This document shows positions 1 through 10,544 of a stretch of DNA of 64,000 nucleotides, in pieces. A program made the translations under genes and the position numbers. The stretch covers positions 221,861-285,860 of the forward strand of contig NZ_FUKM01000046.1 in assembly GCF_900163645.1 (NCBI RefSeq). Reading direction: 5' to 3'. How positions within the stretch are numbered: the stretch's first letter is position 1; each line of letters starts with the position of its first letter. Source of the DNA: Halomonas citrativorans (GTDB lineage Bacteria; Pseudomonadota; Gammaproteobacteria; Pseudomonadales; Halomonadaceae). The notes beneath the pieces are model-generated. The model searched no databases. It saw only the letters and a program-made list of their open reading frames with translations, and had not been told where the DNA came from.

Positions 1-1296
1 CCAATGAGCCTGCTGGGCGCAGGCCTTTTCAATCACCCAACTACCTAGTTCCGCCATTAACCCATGGCGTTCGGCCAATGGGATAAAGTCGCCCGGTGAA
101 ATCATGCCATCCAAGGGATGTCGCCAGCGTAATAGCGCTTCCATACCCAATAACTCACCGGTGCCGGGGTGGTGCTGGGTTTGATAATGTAGCTCAAGTT
201 GATCACCAGATATCAGCGCGGCACGCAGGTCGCTGACCAGAGCAAGCTGCGGATTATCCTGCTTATCCAGCGCCGGCCGGAAACGCAGGCTATGGTTACG
301 GCCTAATCGTTTGGCGCTATAAAGCGCCGACTCCAAACGCTGAAAAAGTACCCCCGAATCACACCCATCTTCTGGAGCACGACAGCTTCCAATGGTAATG
401 CCCAAACGCAGCAGGTGATCACTCACTTCAAAAGGCCGACACATATGCTCACGCAGTGATGCAATCCATGGGTCGTGATCATCAAACGTGGTGGTACGGA
501 TAACCATGAATTCATCACCACCCAAACGCCCGACCACGCTACCCGCGACATAGCCTGCAAGCCGCTGGGCAAAACGCGCCAGCAGGCGGTCGCCTTGCTC
601 GACACCCAGGCTGTCGTTAACCGACTTCAAACCATCGATATCAATCAAGGCAATATCCAGACTCTCGCCTGCGCGTAAATGGCGCAAGCGAGATGTCATT
701 AAGTCGTGAAGACGGCGACGGTTGGGCAAGCCCGTTAGCGGGTCTTCGTATCCGATGCGCCGCAAATCATGTTCGCGGGCTTTTTGCACCGAGATATCGG
801 TGAACAGGCTAATAAAGTGACTAATATTGCCCTGCTTATCGGTAATCGCGCGTACTTTTAACCATTCAGGATACTCATCACCGTGCTTGCGGCGATTCCA
901 CATTTCCCCTTCCCAGCACCCTGTCGCTTTTAGAGTACTCCAGAAGTTTTGATAAAACGCTTTATCGTGACGAGGAGCCGCCAGTGTTTCCAGCTTGCGG
1001 CCAACTATTTCCTGGCTGTTGTAGCCGGTAATTTCTGTAAAGGCTGGATTAACGGCCATGACCCGGTTATCGGCATCACAGACCACTATTGCATCGCTTG
1101 CCAGGTTAATCGCGCTTTGGGACAGTCGATAACGCTGGCGCTGCTGGCGCACCTGCCGCCATACATCCCACAGCCCAAAAATAACCAGGCTCACAGCTAC
1201 CATGCGTAACATCGCATCGGTCAACCAGATACAAGCTGGCAGCGCCGCTAATGCTACCCAAACCAACGGTCGATTAAGAGAAATTGGTAGCCACAT
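1..1296 (-). CDS. PAS-GGDEF-EAL cyclic-di-GMP signalling protein (C-terminus beyond window)
   Basis: Membrane-anchored protein that probably makes and/or degrades cyclic di-GMP. The 432 visible residues begin with two hydrophobic segments (about residues 10-42), then a PAS domain (about 60-165), a GGDEF domain with an intact RLGGDEF signature and a DPLTGLPNRR entry motif, and the start of an EAL domain with its MEALLRW motif. The rest of the EAL domain lies outside the window, so phosphodiesterase residues cannot be judged. The ATG at 1296 precedes the first hydrophobic segment. It is transcribed away from fabA and is the only c-di-GMP gene here; a link to the flagellar block about 11 kb away is only a guess. 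Confidence 0.9.
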   Translation of the reverse strand, partial: MWLPISLNRPLVWVALAALPACIWLTDAMLRMVAVSLVIFGLWDVWRQVRQQRQRYRLSQSAINLASDAIVVCDADNRVMAVNPAFTEITGYNSQEIVGRKLETLAAPRHDKAFYQNFWSTLKATGCWEGEMWNRRKHGDEYPEWLKVRAITDKQGNISHFISLFTDISVQKAREHDLRRIGYEDPLTGLPNRRRLHDLMTSRLRHLRAGESLDIALIDIDGLKSVNDSLGVEQGDRLLARFAQRLAGYVAGSVVGRLGGDEFMVIRTTTFDDHDPWIASLREHMCRPFEVSDHLLRLGITIGSCRAPEDGCDSGVLFQRLESALYSAKRLGRNHSLRFRPALDKQDNPQLALVSDLRAALISGDQLELHYQTQHHPGTGELLGMEALLRWRHPLDGMISPGDFIPLAERHGLMAELGSWVIEKACAQQAHW

Positions 1297-1671
1297 GGCG
1301 ATTCGCTATATCCTGTCACTGGAAACTAACACTAATTAAATAAATATAATTTTCTAGCAGCATACCCATTATGCCCCTGGGCCAAATGCTTGAATAACGC
1401 ATATAACGTTAATAAGCCGTTTATCCAAACCAACTCACTGATGCCGATGGGACGTAAAAGCTTACCTTAAAACCTCTATTACTTAATAAAAAAACGTTCG
1501 ATGTACGTGATAAGTAGTGACTTACGTGCATTCGTCTGTTTCGGGAAGTAGACTAGCTAGGCCTTGCGGGCCGTGTCTCGACACTGCACTTCCGTGCTAT
1601 GCTCCGGTGCTACGACTCGGCTATAGGTGCCGCACGCGGCCAACAATCATTTTGAAACTCGGAACGATTCA
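1297..1671. other. Intergenic region between the divergent GGDEF-EAL gene and fabA
   Basis: No gene is seen in these 375 bases. The part next to the GGDEF gene is AT-rich. At 1501-1531 there is an imperfect inverted repeat (ATGTACGT and ACTTACGTGCAT arms around a short centre) that could be an operator for fabA, whose orthologues are commonly under fatty-acid-responsive control. The regulator cannot be identified from the site, and no convincing -35/-10 pair was found. Confidence 0.35.
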
Positions 1672-2187
1672 GTGACCAAGCAACATTCCTTTGATCGCGA
1701 AGAACTGCTGGCCTGCTCACGCGGCGAGCTATTTGGACCTGGTAATGCGCAGCTGCCAGCTCCCAACATGCTAATGCTCGACCGTATCGCACACATTCAT
1801 GAAGAAGGCGGTGAGTACGGCAAAGGCGAGCTGATCGCCGAGCTGGATATCTCTCCTGACCTGTGGTTTTTTGACTGCCACTTTCCAGGTGATCCGGTGA
1901 TGCCCGGCTGCCTGGGCCTGGATGCCATGTGGCAGTTAGTGGGTTTCTACCTGGGTTGGCTGGGTCACCCGGGGCGTGGGCGCGCGCTTGGCTGTGGCGA
2001 GGTAAAATTCAGTGGCCAGATCATGCCAAATGCGAAAAAAGTAACTTACCGTATTAATATAAAGCGTATTATTACCCGTCGACTTATTTTGGGCATTGCT
2101 GACGGCACCGTTTCGGTCGACGGACGCGATATATATCAGGCTAATGATTTACGCGTTGGCCTATTCACCTCTACTGCGAATTTCTAA
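1672..2187 (+). CDS. fabA: 3-hydroxydecanoyl-ACP dehydratase/isomerase FabA
   Basis: Dehydrates 3-hydroxyacyl-ACP and isomerises trans-2- to cis-3-decenoyl-ACP, the branch point of anaerobic unsaturated fatty acid synthesis in the cytosol. The 171-residue protein matches the family length. From the GTG start at 1672 the catalytic pair falls at His70 (in [13 protein letters not shown]) and Asp84 (in GLDAMWQ), the same numbers as in E. coli, which supports this start over an upstream in-frame GTG at 1627. A GGAA sequence lies about 8 bases before the GTG. fabB follows after 12 bases, so the two form the usual operon. Confidence 0.96.
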   Translation: MTKQHSFDREELLACSRGELFGPGNAQLPAPNMLMLDRIAHIHEEGGEYGKGELIAELDISPDLWFFDCHFPGDPVMPGCLGLDAMWQLVGFYLGWLGHPGRGRALGCGEVKFSGQIMPNAKKVTYRINIKRIITRRLILGIADGTVSVDGRDIYQANDLRVGLFTSTANF

Positions 2188-2199
2188 CAGGAGGCTCCC

Positions 2200-3417
2200 A
2201 TGCGACGAGTGGTAGTCACCGGCCTTGGCATTGTGTCGTGCTTAGGCAACGACCAGCAACAGGTCCTGGACTCGCTCCAAAACGGGCGCAGCGGTATTCG
2301 TTTCAAGGATGAGTACGCTGAGCGTGGCTTTCGTAGCCATGTCGCGGGCAGTGTCGATATCGATCTTGACACCCTTATCGACCGTAAACTGCGCCGCTTT
2401 ATGGGCGATGCTGCGGCGTATGCCTATGTGTCCATGGCCCAGGCCATTGAAGACTCAGGGCTTTCCGAAGAACAGGTCTCCAACGAGCGTACCGGCCTTA
2501 TTGCAGGCTCTGGCGGCGCCTCTAGCGCTAATCAGGTCGAAGCTGCTGACGCCATGCGCGAGAAAGGCTTGCGCCGCGTTGGCCCTTATCGCGTTACCCG
2601 CACAATGGGCAGCACGGTCTCAGCCTGTTTAGCTACTCCGTTTAAAATAAAAGGCGTGAACTACTCAATCTCATCTGCCTGTGCCACCTCGGCACACTGT
2701 ATCGGCAGCGCGATGGAGCAGATTCAGCTCGGTAAGCAAGACGTGGTTTTTGCCGGCGGCGGTGAAGAGGAGCACTGGACCCTCTCGTGCCTGTTTGATG
2801 CCATGGGAGCGCTCTCTACCCATTACAATGATACGCCTGAAAAAGCCTCACGCCCCTACGATCAGGCACGCGACGGCTTTGTTATCGCTGGCGGCGGCGG
2901 CATGCTGGTATTAGAAGAGCTGGAGCATGCCAAGGCCCGCGGCGCTAAAATATATGGTGAGTTAGTAGGCTATGGCGCCACCTCTGACGGCCATGACATG
3001 GTCGCTCCTTCCGGCGAAGGCGCGGTACGCTGCATGCATCAGGCAATGGCCACGGTCAGTGGGGATATTGACTATATCAACACTCACGGCACCTCAACGC
3101 CTGTTGGCGATGTAGCTGAGCTAAAAGCGGTACGTACCGTGTTTGGTAACTCCACGCCTGCGATGAGCTCAACCAAGTCGCTTACGGGCCACTCACTGGG
3201 CGCTACCGGTGTTCAGGAAGCCATCTATTCACTGCTGATGATGCAACACAACTTTGTTGCCGCCTCTGCCAATGTTGAACACCTCGACGAGCAGGCAGAC
3301 GGTTTTGACATTGTGACAACACGGCGTGACGATGTGACGCTTGAACGCATCCTGTCGAATAGCTTTGGTTTTGGCGGCACTAACGCCTGCCTGGTATTCC
3401 AGCGCTATAACGGCTGA
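2200..3417 (+). CDS. fabB: Beta-ketoacyl-ACP synthase I FabB
   Basis: Elongates the cis-3-decenoyl-ACP made by FabA and other acyl-ACPs by condensation with malonyl-ACP. The 405-residue protein has the thiolase-fold Cys-His-His triad: Cys161 in [10 protein letters not shown], His in [11 protein letters not shown] and His in [12 protein letters not shown], and ends with the Gly-rich [10 protein letters not shown] motif. An AGGAGG ribosome-binding site lies just before the ATG. It is cotranscribed with fabA and ends at a strong bidirectional terminator. Confidence 0.97.
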   Translation: MRRVVVTGLGIVSCLGNDQQQVLDSLQNGRSGIRFKDEYAERGFRSHVAGSVDIDLDTLIDRKLRRFMGDAAAYAYVSMAQAIEDSGLSEEQVSNERTGLIAGSGGASSANQVEAADAMREKGLRRVGPYRVTRTMGSTVSACLATPFKIKGVNYSISSACATSAHCIGSAMEQIQLGKQDVVFAGGGEEEHWTLSCLFDAMGALSTHYNDTPEKASRPYDQARDGFVIAGGGGMLVLEELEHAKARGAKIYGELVGYGATSDGHDMVAPSGEGAVRCMHQAMATVSGDIDYINTHGTSTPVGDVAELKAVRTVFGNSTPAMSSTKSLTGHSLGATGVQEAIYSLLMMQHNFVAASANVEHLDEQADGFDIVTTRRDDVTLERILSNSFGFGGTNACLVFQRYNG

Positions 3418-3434
3418 GTCGTTGTAGTAGTAAT

Positions 3435-3465
3435 AAAAACGGCGCCTTGTCAAGGCGCCGTTTTT
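3435..3465. terminator. Bidirectional rho-independent terminator between fabB and the acyltransferase gene
   Basis: A GC-rich perfect stem (CGGCGCCTTG with CAAGGCGCCG) is preceded by A5 and followed by T5, so it can stop transcription in both directions. It lies between the convergent fabB and PlsC-like genes. Confidence 0.9.
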
Positions 3466-3515
3466 GCTGTTAGCGTTTGCCGTTATTCATTGCGAGCTAT
3501 CCGCCCTGTATCGGC

Positions 3516-4259
3516 TCAGGATCTTTGGCTAGTCGACGGGCGCGGCACCTCTGAAATCTCCTGCAACTGCGCCTCTATCCAGGCTTCAACGTCGGCCAGC
3601 ACCTCATCGGGTGTACGCCCCTCGGTCTCAATTGGCGGACCAATGCGTACCCGCAGTACCCCAGGCTGCTTCACCCAGTGGCGCCCTGGCCAGCGTTCGC
3701 CTGCATTATGTGCGATCGGTAGCACCGGCACGCCTGCGCGGCAAGCCACCACGCTGCCGCTCTTGTTATAGCGCTTACGCACACCGGGGTCGACTCGCGT
3801 TCCTTCCGGGAAAATCAGCACTGAAAGACCCGTTCCTAGCCGCTCCACACCTTGAGTTAGCACCTGTTTCAAGGCACGCGCGGGTTTGGAGCGGTCCAGG
3901 CTAATCGGTTTTAGCAGACGCAGCCCCCAGCCAAAAATCGGGATATGCAGAAGCTCTTGCTTAAGCACCGTGCATACCGGCGGTTTCATGACTTGAAGAA
4001 AAACCGTTTCCCACTCGCACTGATGGTTCGCCTGAATCACACAAGGCCCATCCGGAATGCGCTCGCGCCCCTGAATATCGTAGCGAACCCCACAGGCTAG
4101 TTGAAACCAGGCCACTAAAAAGTGGTTATACAGGTTCAACAGCCGGTATCGGCCTGCCAACGGTAAAAAAGGGGCGATGGGTAGAAACAGCACGCCAATA
4201 ATCAGCATGGCAAGAAAGTACCCGGCATAAAACACCAGGCTACGAACCACATTGGTCAA
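3516..4259 (-). CDS. PlsC-family 1-acyl-glycerol-3-phosphate acyltransferase-like protein
   Basis: Probably transfers an acyl chain to a lysophospholipid at the inner membrane. The 247-residue protein has an N-terminal hydrophobic segment (about residues 5-35), the acyltransferase motif I as NHQCEWE and motif III as FPEGTR. Motif I is HX4E (His79, Glu84) rather than the HX4D of classical PlsC; HX4E variants are known in related bacterial lysophospholipid acyltransferases. The ATG overlaps the stop of the upstream RmlD-like gene by four bases, so the two are translationally coupled. The precise substrate is not clear. Confidence 0.85.
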   Translation of the reverse strand: MTNVVRSLVFYAGYFLAMLIIGVLFLPIAPFLPLAGRYRLLNLYNHFLVAWFQLACGVRYDIQGRERIPDGPCVIQANHQCEWETVFLQVMKPPVCTVLKQELLHIPIFGWGLRLLKPISLDRSKPARALKQVLTQGVERLGTGLSVLIFPEGTRVDPGVRKRYNKSGSVVACRAGVPVLPIAHNAGERWPGRHWVKQPGVLRVRIGPPIETEGRTPDEVLADVEAWIEAQLQEISEVPRPSTSQRS

Positions 4260-5146
4260 ACGGACTCTCCTGTACTAGCGTCTTGCTGGCCATCACGCGT
4301 TAAACACCAGGCATCCAGCATACGCCCCACCTCTAACCGCCACGGCTTTTGATGCACACCAAAGACATCCAATACCCGGCGACAATTTAAAACACGCCGC
4401 AGTTTTGCATCGTGATGATGATTAAGGGCCGTGACTTCGCCAAGCTCAATTTGCTCACCGCGGCCTTCCAGATGCGTTGCCAACTGAGTACGCACCATGG
4501 AGCTAAACGTAAACACACTGACAGGTTCAGTGCCTGCCAAATGGTAGGCACCCCACGCGTTGGCGCCACACGCCTGCTGCTGAAGCATACCTACCAGTGC
4601 CATAGCGACCGCATCGACTGACGTTGGGCAGCACACGATATCTTCTGCGGCCCGCACACTTTGCCCTGTCACCAGGCTATCCAGCATTTCATTCAACCAG
4701 GCGTGGCTACCTTCAAGCGCAAACAAGGGGCCCAGACGAATGATCAGATGGCGCTGGTGCGCTGCCCGAATACGGTCACCAGTGGCAACCAGGCGCCGCA
4801 AACACTCATCACGCGGAGTAGGTACTACGTGCTCGTCGATAGGCTCATCAAAGCCATCCTCATAGAGCTGGTCTGAAACACACCACACCAGCGGCACCGA
4901 CTGCGCAAGACATGCCTCCAGGCAGCGGTCAACCGCATCGGCATGTGCGCCTACCTCGGCGGGTGTCATGTTCAGCGGCTGCGCCAGCGGTGGAATAACC
5001 ACCGCATCCGGGGCAATCTCGTGTAACTGCGCCGCCGTTATGGTGGTGTCCTGCTCAATCACCAGCTCCATATCCGCACGACGGCTTACTTCCCGGGCCA
5101 GTGCCAAACTTAAGCAGTGCCCGGAATTCAGTATTAGCAGTTTCAA
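4256..5146 (-). CDS. RmlD-like NAD(P)-binding (sugar-nucleotide reductase family) protein
   Basis: A 296-residue protein resembling dTDP-4-dehydrorhamnose reductases of the extended SDR superfamily. The N-terminal beta-strand MKLLILNS leads into NSGHCLSLA where a GxxGxxG dinucleotide-binding motif is expected, and no clear YxxxK active-site pair is visible. The C-terminal part keeps the family-like GAYHLAGTEPVSVF segment. It may therefore bind a nucleotide without catalysing reduction. It is coupled by a four-base overlap to the acyltransferase gene, which suggests a role in envelope lipid or polysaccharide metabolism. Confidence 0.65.
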   Translation of the reverse strand: MKLLILNSGHCLSLALAREVSRRADMELVIEQDTTITAAQLHEIAPDAVVIPPLAQPLNMTPAEVGAHADAVDRCLEACLAQSVPLVWCVSDQLYEDGFDEPIDEHVVPTPRDECLRRLVATGDRIRAAHQRHLIIRLGPLFALEGSHAWLNEMLDSLVTGQSVRAAEDIVCCPTSVDAVAMALVGMLQQQACGANAWGAYHLAGTEPVSVFTFSSMVRTQLATHLEGRGEQIELGEVTALNHHHDAKLRRVLNCRRVLDVFGVHQKPWRLEVGRMLDAWCLTRDGQQDASTGESV

Positions 5147-5197
5147 GACAGACCCCTTCTATCAACGAACATAGCGTAATGGGCTTGATCGGCCGCT

Positions 5198-5881
5198 TTA
5201 GAACGGGATTTCGTCGTCGAAATCGTCAAAGCTGCCCGGATCAGGCGCGCCATAGTTGCTGTTCTGTTGGCCTTGCTGAGGGGCAGCATTTCCCTGGTGG
5301 GCGGGCGGCTGGCCCTGCTGCGGCGCAGGTTGGGGGCGAGGAGCCGGCTGGCCGCCCTGCTGGGGGTTGCCCTGTCCCAGGTTGCCCGGGTTGTTATTGC
5401 CACTCCCTTGGCCACCAAAGTTATTGCCCTGTGGAGCACCGCCTTGCTGGGGGTATCCCCCTTGAGGCGCCGCGCCTTGAGCCATACCGCCCTGGTTGCC
5501 AGCGTAATTATTCTGCGGTGCGCTGCCGCCTTGGAAGTCGCCAGTACGCCCATCCAGCATCTGCATATCGTTGGCAACGATTTCAGTGCTGTAACGGTCC
5601 TGGCCGTTTTGATCCTGCCATTTACGGGTTTGCAAGCGCCCTTCGATATAGACCTTGGAGCCTTTTTTCAGATACTGCTGGGCAATTTCAGCCGTTTTAT
5701 TAAACAGCACGATTCGGTGCCACTCCGTACGCTCTTGGCGCTGGCCGCTTTGGCGGTCCATCCACGTATCAGAGGTGGCCAGATTCAAGTTGGCCACTGC
5801 CGTACCGCTGGGCGTAAAGCGCATCTCAGGGTCTTGCCCGAGGTTACCGATCAGAATCACTTTGTTGATACCGCGAGCCAT
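5198..5881 (-). CDS. ssb: Single-stranded DNA-binding protein
   Basis: Binds and protects single-stranded DNA and recruits repair and replication proteins. In the 227-residue protein an OB-fold fills residues 1-110 ([15 protein letters not shown] start, then WHRIVLFNK). A long Gly/Gln/Pro-rich disordered linker follows, and the acidic protein-interaction tip ends in DDEIPF. The linker is longer than in the 178-residue E. coli protein. AAGGAG precedes the ATG. ssb, the MFS gene and divergent uvrA form an arrangement common in gammaproteobacteria. Confidence 0.97.
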   Translation of the reverse strand: MARGINKVILIGNLGQDPEMRFTPSGTAVANLNLATSDTWMDRQSGQRQERTEWHRIVLFNKTAEIAQQYLKKGSKVYIEGRLQTRKWQDQNGQDRYSTEIVANDMQMLDGRTGDFQGGSAPQNNYAGNQGGMAQGAAPQGGYPQQGGAPQGNNFGGQGSGNNNPGNLGQGNPQQGGQPAPRPQPAPQQGQPPAHQGNAAPQQGQQNSNYGAPDPGSFDDFDDEIPF

Positions 5882-5983
5882 AAGGCGCTCCTTCCATTGT
5901 GTTACGTATAGATAAGCATCGACGCGATCATGCCTACATTGCCGATGTCACTGATTATTGCCTACGGCTGGCAGCCAGCCGCA

Positions 5984-7360
5984 CTAGGATTTGGGGGGAA
6001 TCAGCCTGGCCAGTGCCGCCCTATCAAGCTGCTGACGATTCACTTTTAAATAGACCAGATGTTCTTCGGGCACCACCATGACATCTTCGACGCCCACAAC
6101 ATCTGCCAGCCGCTCCATCAATACATCCAGCGTATCCGGCGGCGCATCATTTAAGTCCACCACCTCGCTGGAGAGCGGCGGTGGTGAGGGCATTTTCCAC
6201 ATCGCAAGCCACCATAGCAGAGCCAGTGCCGCACAGCCGATAAAAACGGCATCAAGGCCCCACACATTCGCCAATAGCCCTCCCAGCGTACCGCCCAGAA
6301 AAGCCCCCAAAAACTGGCTTGTAGAGTACACGCCCATGGCGGTGCCTTTAGCGCCAGCGGGAGCAAGCTTACTGAGCATTGATGGCAGCGTCGCCTCCAG
6401 CAGATTAAAACCGGTAAAGAAAACAAACAGCCCAACAAACAGCCAGTGGCCATGGGAGAACGGCGACCCAAGCCCGCCCAGGCTTACCGTAATGGCGCCA
6501 ATAGCCAACAGGCATACGACTTTAATCTGCTGCTTTTTCTCGGCCACTATCATGAGCGGCACCATGGCGACAAATGAAAGCCCCATAATGCCCAAGTACG
6601 CCAAACCGTGGCGCGCCAGCGGTATGCCGGCTTCCTGCAACCGAAAGGGCACCGCGACAAAAATAGCCATCAGCACCAGATGTAGTGTAAAAATCGACAG
6701 ATCCAGACGCCACAGATCAGGGCGCGTGATCACGCTTTTAACCTGCTGACGATCCATCCCCACATCTCGGTGGCGCAGCCGCCGAGGAGCGGGCGGCACC
6801 CAGCGCCACAGAACTACTAGCCCTAAAAGCGTTAGCAGCGCCGTAAACCAGAACACGCCGGAAAGCCCCGCCCAAGAAGCAAGCCAAGGCCCCACGACCA
6901 TGGCAATTCCAAACGAGACGCCAATCGACAGCCCGATGATTGCCATTGCCGCCGTACGAACCTGTTCGCGCGTTTGGTCGGCAAGCAGTGCCATGATGGC
7001 CGCCGCCACCGCGCCGCCGCCCTGCAAGGCTCGCCCAATAATAACCCCACCGATGGAGTCGGCCATCGCGGCCACCACACTGCCTATGGCGAAAACAAGC
7101 AGCCCAAAGGCGATAACCCGTTTACGCCCAATGCGGTCTGACAGCAAACCAAAGGGGATTTGCAGTACAGCTTGGGTAAGCCCGTAAACACCTAATGCAA
7201 AGCCCACCAGCAAGGGTGTCGACCCTTCAAGCGCATCGGCATAGAGTGCCAGTACCGGCAACACCATGAAAAGCCCCAACATACGAGACGCATAAAGCCC
7301 AGCCAAGCCGCTGATTGCACGACGCTCAGAGGCCATTAGCAGTGCAGAAACCTTGCGCAT
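5984..7360 (-). CDS. YajR-like major facilitator superfamily transporter with C-terminal YAM-type domain
   Basis: Inner-membrane proton-coupled transporter with unknown substrate. About twelve hydrophobic segments fill residues 15-390. The first cytoplasmic loop has the MFS motif A as GLLSDRIGRKRV. The last 65 residues form a small soluble domain (VVGVEDVMVVPEEHLVYLKV) resembling the ferredoxin-like domain of E. coli YajR, and the total of 458 residues agrees with YajR (about 454). AAGGG lies five bases before the ATG. It sits between ssb and uvrA. Confidence 0.85.
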   Translation of the reverse strand: MRKVSALLMASERRAISGLAGLYASRMLGLFMVLPVLALYADALEGSTPLLVGFALGVYGLTQAVLQIPFGLLSDRIGRKRVIAFGLLVFAIGSVVAAMADSIGGVIIGRALQGGGAVAAAIMALLADQTREQVRTAAMAIIGLSIGVSFGIAMVVGPWLASWAGLSGVFWFTALLTLLGLVVLWRWVPPAPRRLRHRDVGMDRQQVKSVITRPDLWRLDLSIFTLHLVLMAIFVAVPFRLQEAGIPLARHGLAYLGIMGLSFVAMVPLMIVAEKKQQIKVVCLLAIGAITVSLGGLGSPFSHGHWLFVGLFVFFTGFNLLEATLPSMLSKLAPAGAKGTAMGVYSTSQFLGAFLGGTLGGLLANVWGLDAVFIGCAALALLWWLAMWKMPSPPPLSSEVVDLNDAPPDTLDVLMERLADVVGVEDVMVVPEEHLVYLKVNRQQLDRAALARLIPPKS

Positions 7361-7470
7361 AATGCCCTTGTGTATGGTGGATAAGGTAATTTTCTCGGAT
7401 AACCCCCCATTCTAGCGGTTTGCAACCACGCTGGAAACGCCGTCCTGCGTTAACGGATAACAAAGCGCTT

Positions 7471-7499
7471 TTGCCGAGAGGGGGTGGCAAACGTATAAT
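7471..7499 (+). promoter_or_regulatory. Sigma-70-type promoter of uvrA
   Basis: TTGCCG, a 17-base spacer and a perfect TATAAT lie about 30 bases before the uvrA start. No LexA-type CTGT-N8-ACAG box is seen in the uvrA/MFS intergenic region. Confidence 0.7.
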
Positions 7500-7529
7500 T
7501 ACTTTTTTGCCGCGCGAGTCGAGGTGTTG

Positions 7530-10373
7530 ATGGACAGCATTCTGGTCAGGGGTGCACGCACCCACAACCTCAAGCAGATCGATGTGGAACTGCCCCGCGA
7601 CAAGCTGATTGTGATTACCGGCCTATCAGGTTCGGGAAAATCGTCGCTAGCGTTCGATACGCTTTATGCCGAAGGGCAGCGGCGCTATGTGGAGTCGCTC
7701 TCTACCTATGCGCGCCAGTTCCTGTCGATAATGGAAAAGCCCGATGTGGATCACATCGAGGGGCTTTCGCCTGCTATCTCCATTGAGCAGAAATCCACCT
7801 CTCACAACCCGCGCTCAACCGTGGGCACCATCACCGAAATTTACGACTACCTGCGCTTGCTGTTTGCCCGCGCGGGCACCCCACGCTGCCCGGAGCACGG
7901 CGAAGAGCTTGAAGCCCAAACCATTTCGCAGATGGTCGACCAGGTAATGAATCTGGCCGAGGGTACCAAGCTGATGCTGTTGGCGCCTGTGGTAAAAGGC
8001 CGCAAGGGAGAACACTTACAGCTGCTTGCCGAGCTACGTGCCCAAGGGTTTGTGCGTGCGTTAATCGACGGCCAAGTGCTGGAACTTGACGATATCGCAC
8101 CGCTGGATAAACGTAAAAAACACGATATCAGCGTCGTGGTTGATCGTTTTAAAGTGCGCGACGATATCGCCCAGCGCCTAGCAGAATCTTTTGAGACGGC
8201 CATCAATCTCGCCGATGGCACCGCCATGATTCATTTTATGGACGGCGAGCAGGAAGACATGACGTTCTCATCACGCTTTGCCTGCCCGGTCTGCGGCTAT
8301 TCCTTGTCAGAACTTGAACCTCGCATGTTCTCGTTCAATAACCCCGCAGGTGCCTGTCCGACCTGTGATGGTTTAGGCATACAGCAGTATTTCGACCCTG
8401 AAAAGCTGATTAGCCATCCTGAGCTCTCGTTAGCAGAAGGCGTCATTAAAGGCTGGGATCGGCGCAATATTTATTATTTCACTCAGTTACAAGCGCTCGC
8501 CAAGCACTATCAGTTTGAGCTGGAAACGCCCTGGAAAGATTTGGCGCGTCACGAACGTGACATCATTCTTAGCGGCAGCGGTGATGAACAGATTCCCTTT
8601 GCCTATGTAGGCGACCGAGGGCGCAAGGTCACTCGCGAGCATGCCTTTGAGGGTGTTCTGCCCAATATGCAGCGCCGTTATCGGGAAACCGAGTCCAACA
8701 TGGTGCGCGAAGACCTGGCCAAGTACATTGCCATGCAGCCCTGCGCCACGTGTAACGGTACGCGCCTGCGCAAAGAGTCGCGTCATGTGTTTGTGGATGA
8801 CCGAAATATCGCCGACGTAGTGCGCACACCGATTGGCGAGGCGCAGCGCTACTTTGCAACGCTTAGCCTGCCTGGCCGCAAAGGCGAAATTGCCGACAAG
8901 ATTGTTAACGAGATCCAGGTCCGCCTGGAGTTTCTGGTTAACGTGGGGCTTGATTACCTGAATCTTGAGCGTAGCGCCGACACCCTTTCCGGCGGCGAAG
9001 CCCAGCGGATTCGCTTGGCAAGCCAGATTGGCGCGGGGTTGGTGGGCGTCATGTACATTCTTGATGAACCCTCAATAGGCTTACACCAGCGCGACAACGA
9101 CCGGCTATTGAAAACCCTGGAGCGCCTGCGCGACTTGGGCAATACCGTGATTGTGGTAGAGCATGACGAAGATGCCATTCGCGCCGCTGACCACGTACTG
9201 GACATTGGCCCAGGCGCCGGTGTGCACGGTGGAGAGATTGTCGCCCAAGGCACGCCTCAGGACGTTATGGACAACCCCAACTCGCTGACCGGCCAGTACC
9301 TGACGGGGACCCGCGAGATCAGCGTGCCGCCCTACCGCATTCCCGGCAACCCCGAAAAACAGCTGGTGCTACGTGGTGCCACTGGCAATAACCTGCAGGA
9401 TGTAACGCTCAGCCTGCCACTGGGGCTGTTCATTGCAATTACCGGCGTGTCAGGGTCGGGTAAATCCACACTGATCAACGGCACGCTAATGCCGATTGCC
9501 GCGCGGGAGCTTAATCGCGCAACAACGTTGACGGCGGCGCCTTACGAGAAAATCGAAGGACTCGATCAGCTTGATAAAGTGATCGATATTGATCAAAGCC
9601 CAATTGGCCGCACACCACGCTCCAACCCCGCCACCTATACCGGCATTTTCACACCTATCCGTGAGCTGTTTGCCGGTACCCAGGAAGCTCGCTCGCGTGG
9701 CTACAAGCCAGGCCGCTTTAGCTTCAACGTTAAGGGTGGCCGCTGCGAGGCGTGCCAGGGCGAAGGCATGATCAAGGTCGAGATGCACTTCTTACCGGAT
9801 ATCTATGTGCCGTGTGACGTTTGTAAAGGCAAGCGCTATAACCGCGAGACACTGGATATCCACTACAAGGGTAAAACGATCCACGAAGTGTTGGAGATGA
9901 CGGTTGAGGATGCGCTTGAGTTCTTTAGCCCGGTACCAGCGATCGCGCGCCGCCTGCAAACGTTACTGGATGTAGGGCTTTCCTACATCCGCTTGGGCCA
10001 GAGCGCCACCACACTGTCAGGTGGCGAGGCGCAGCGGGTCAAACTTGCTCGTGAGCTTGCCAAACGTGACACCGGCAAGACGCTGTATATCCTGGATGAA
10101 CCTACAACCGGGCTTCATTTTGAAGATATTCGTCAGCTACTGACCGTATTGCATCGTTTGCGCGACCACGGCAATACCATCGTGGTCATCGAGCACAACC
10201 TGGATGTGATCAAGACGGCTGACTGGATTGTCGACCTGGGCCCGGAAGGCGGCTCCGGCGGCGGGCAAATCATCGCCGAAGGCACCCCGGAACAGATCGT
10301 CAAGCAGCACGCTTCACATACCGGACGCTTTCTCTCTCCGCTACTTGAACGCGGCAACCGCGCCGCTTCGTAA
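7530..10373 (+). CDS. uvrA: Excinuclease ABC subunit A
   Basis: DNA-damage sensor of nucleotide excision repair; a dimer loads UvrB on lesions. The 947-residue protein has two ABC ATPase modules, with Walker A motifs GLSGSGKSS (N-terminal) and GVSGSGKST (middle), two signatures ([12 protein letters not shown] and [12 protein letters not shown]), and CxxC zinc-binding pairs including CEACQGEG and [10 protein letters not shown]. The start is placed at ATG 7530, with GAGG five bases upstream; in-frame GTG 7524 and TTG 7527 are too close to that site. Confidence 0.98.
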   Translation: MDSILVRGARTHNLKQIDVELPRDKLIVITGLSGSGKSSLAFDTLYAEGQRRYVESLSTYARQFLSIMEKPDVDHIEGLSPAISIEQKSTSHNPRSTVGTITEIYDYLRLLFARAGTPRCPEHGEELEAQTISQMVDQVMNLAEGTKLMLLAPVVKGRKGEHLQLLAELRAQGFVRALIDGQVLELDDIAPLDKRKKHDISVVVDRFKVRDDIAQRLAESFETAINLADGTAMIHFMDGEQEDMTFSSRFACPVCGYSLSELEPRMFSFNNPAGACPTCDGLGIQQYFDPEKLISHPELSLAEGVIKGWDRRNIYYFTQLQALAKHYQFELETPWKDLARHERDIILSGSGDEQIPFAYVGDRGRKVTREHAFEGVLPNMQRRYRETESNMVREDLAKYIAMQPCATCNGTRLRKESRHVFVDDRNIADVVRTPIGEAQRYFATLSLPGRKGEIADKIVNEIQVRLEFLVNVGLDYLNLERSADTLSGGEAQRIRLASQIGAGLVGVMYILDEPSIGLHQRDNDRLLKTLERLRDLGNTVIVVEHDEDAIRAADHVLDIGPGAGVHGGEIVAQGTPQDVMDNPNSLTGQYLTGTREISVPPYRIPGNPEKQLVLRGATGNNLQDVTLSLPLGLFIAITGVSGSGKSTLINGTLMPIAARELNRATTLTAAPYEKIEGLDQLDKVIDIDQSPIGRTPRSNPATYTGIFTPIRELFAGTQEARSRGYKPGRFSFNVKGGRCEACQGEGMIKVEMHFLPDIYVPCDVCKGKRYNRETLDIHYKGKTIHEVLEMTVEDALEFFSPVPAIARRLQTLLDVGLSYIRLGQSATTLSGGEAQRVKLARELAKRDTGKTLYILDEPTTGLHFEDIRQLLTVLHRLRDHGNTIVVIEHNLDVIKTADWIVDLGPEGGSGGGQIIAEGTPEQIVKQHASHTGRFLSPLLERGNRAAS

Positions 10374-10381
10374 TCGGGCGT

Positions 10382-10409
10382 TTCAGGGTGGGCATGCGCC
10401 CACCCTGAA
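10382..10409 (+). terminator. Probable terminator after uvrA
   Basis: A perfect 12-bp stem (TTCAGGGTGGGC and its complement) closes a four-base loop nine bases after the uvrA stop. It is followed by CGTGATTTTA, so the T-tract is short. Confidence 0.65.
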
Positions 10410-10544
10410 CGTGATTTTATGCCATAATTTAGCCGATTCGCCCCTGTATCAAGGTCATCGGGCAGTGCAGTGCGCGATTAATTGCTTATCGTCATTCGCC
10501 AAATAACTTGATATTTGTTAGGCAATACTCATGGAGATCAAGCT

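Noticed and set aside
5101..5911. Long plus-strand open frames opposite ssb (200 and 214 codons)
   Set aside because: They are antisense to the low-complexity Gly/Gln/Pro linker of SSB, which produces open frames on the other strand, and show no family features.
5965..5981. Hairpin (CGGCTGGC arms) after the MFS gene as a terminator
   Set aside because: The loop is one base and no T-tract follows on the minus strand; too weak to list.
7361..7529. Possible LexA (SOS) box upstream of uvrA
   Set aside because: No CTGT-N8-ACAG or close variant is visible; only a sigma-70-like promoter is supported.
10505..10525. FNR-type site (TTGAT-N4-ATCAA) before the Crp/Fnr-type gene
   Set aside because: TTGATATTTGTTA matches only one half-site.
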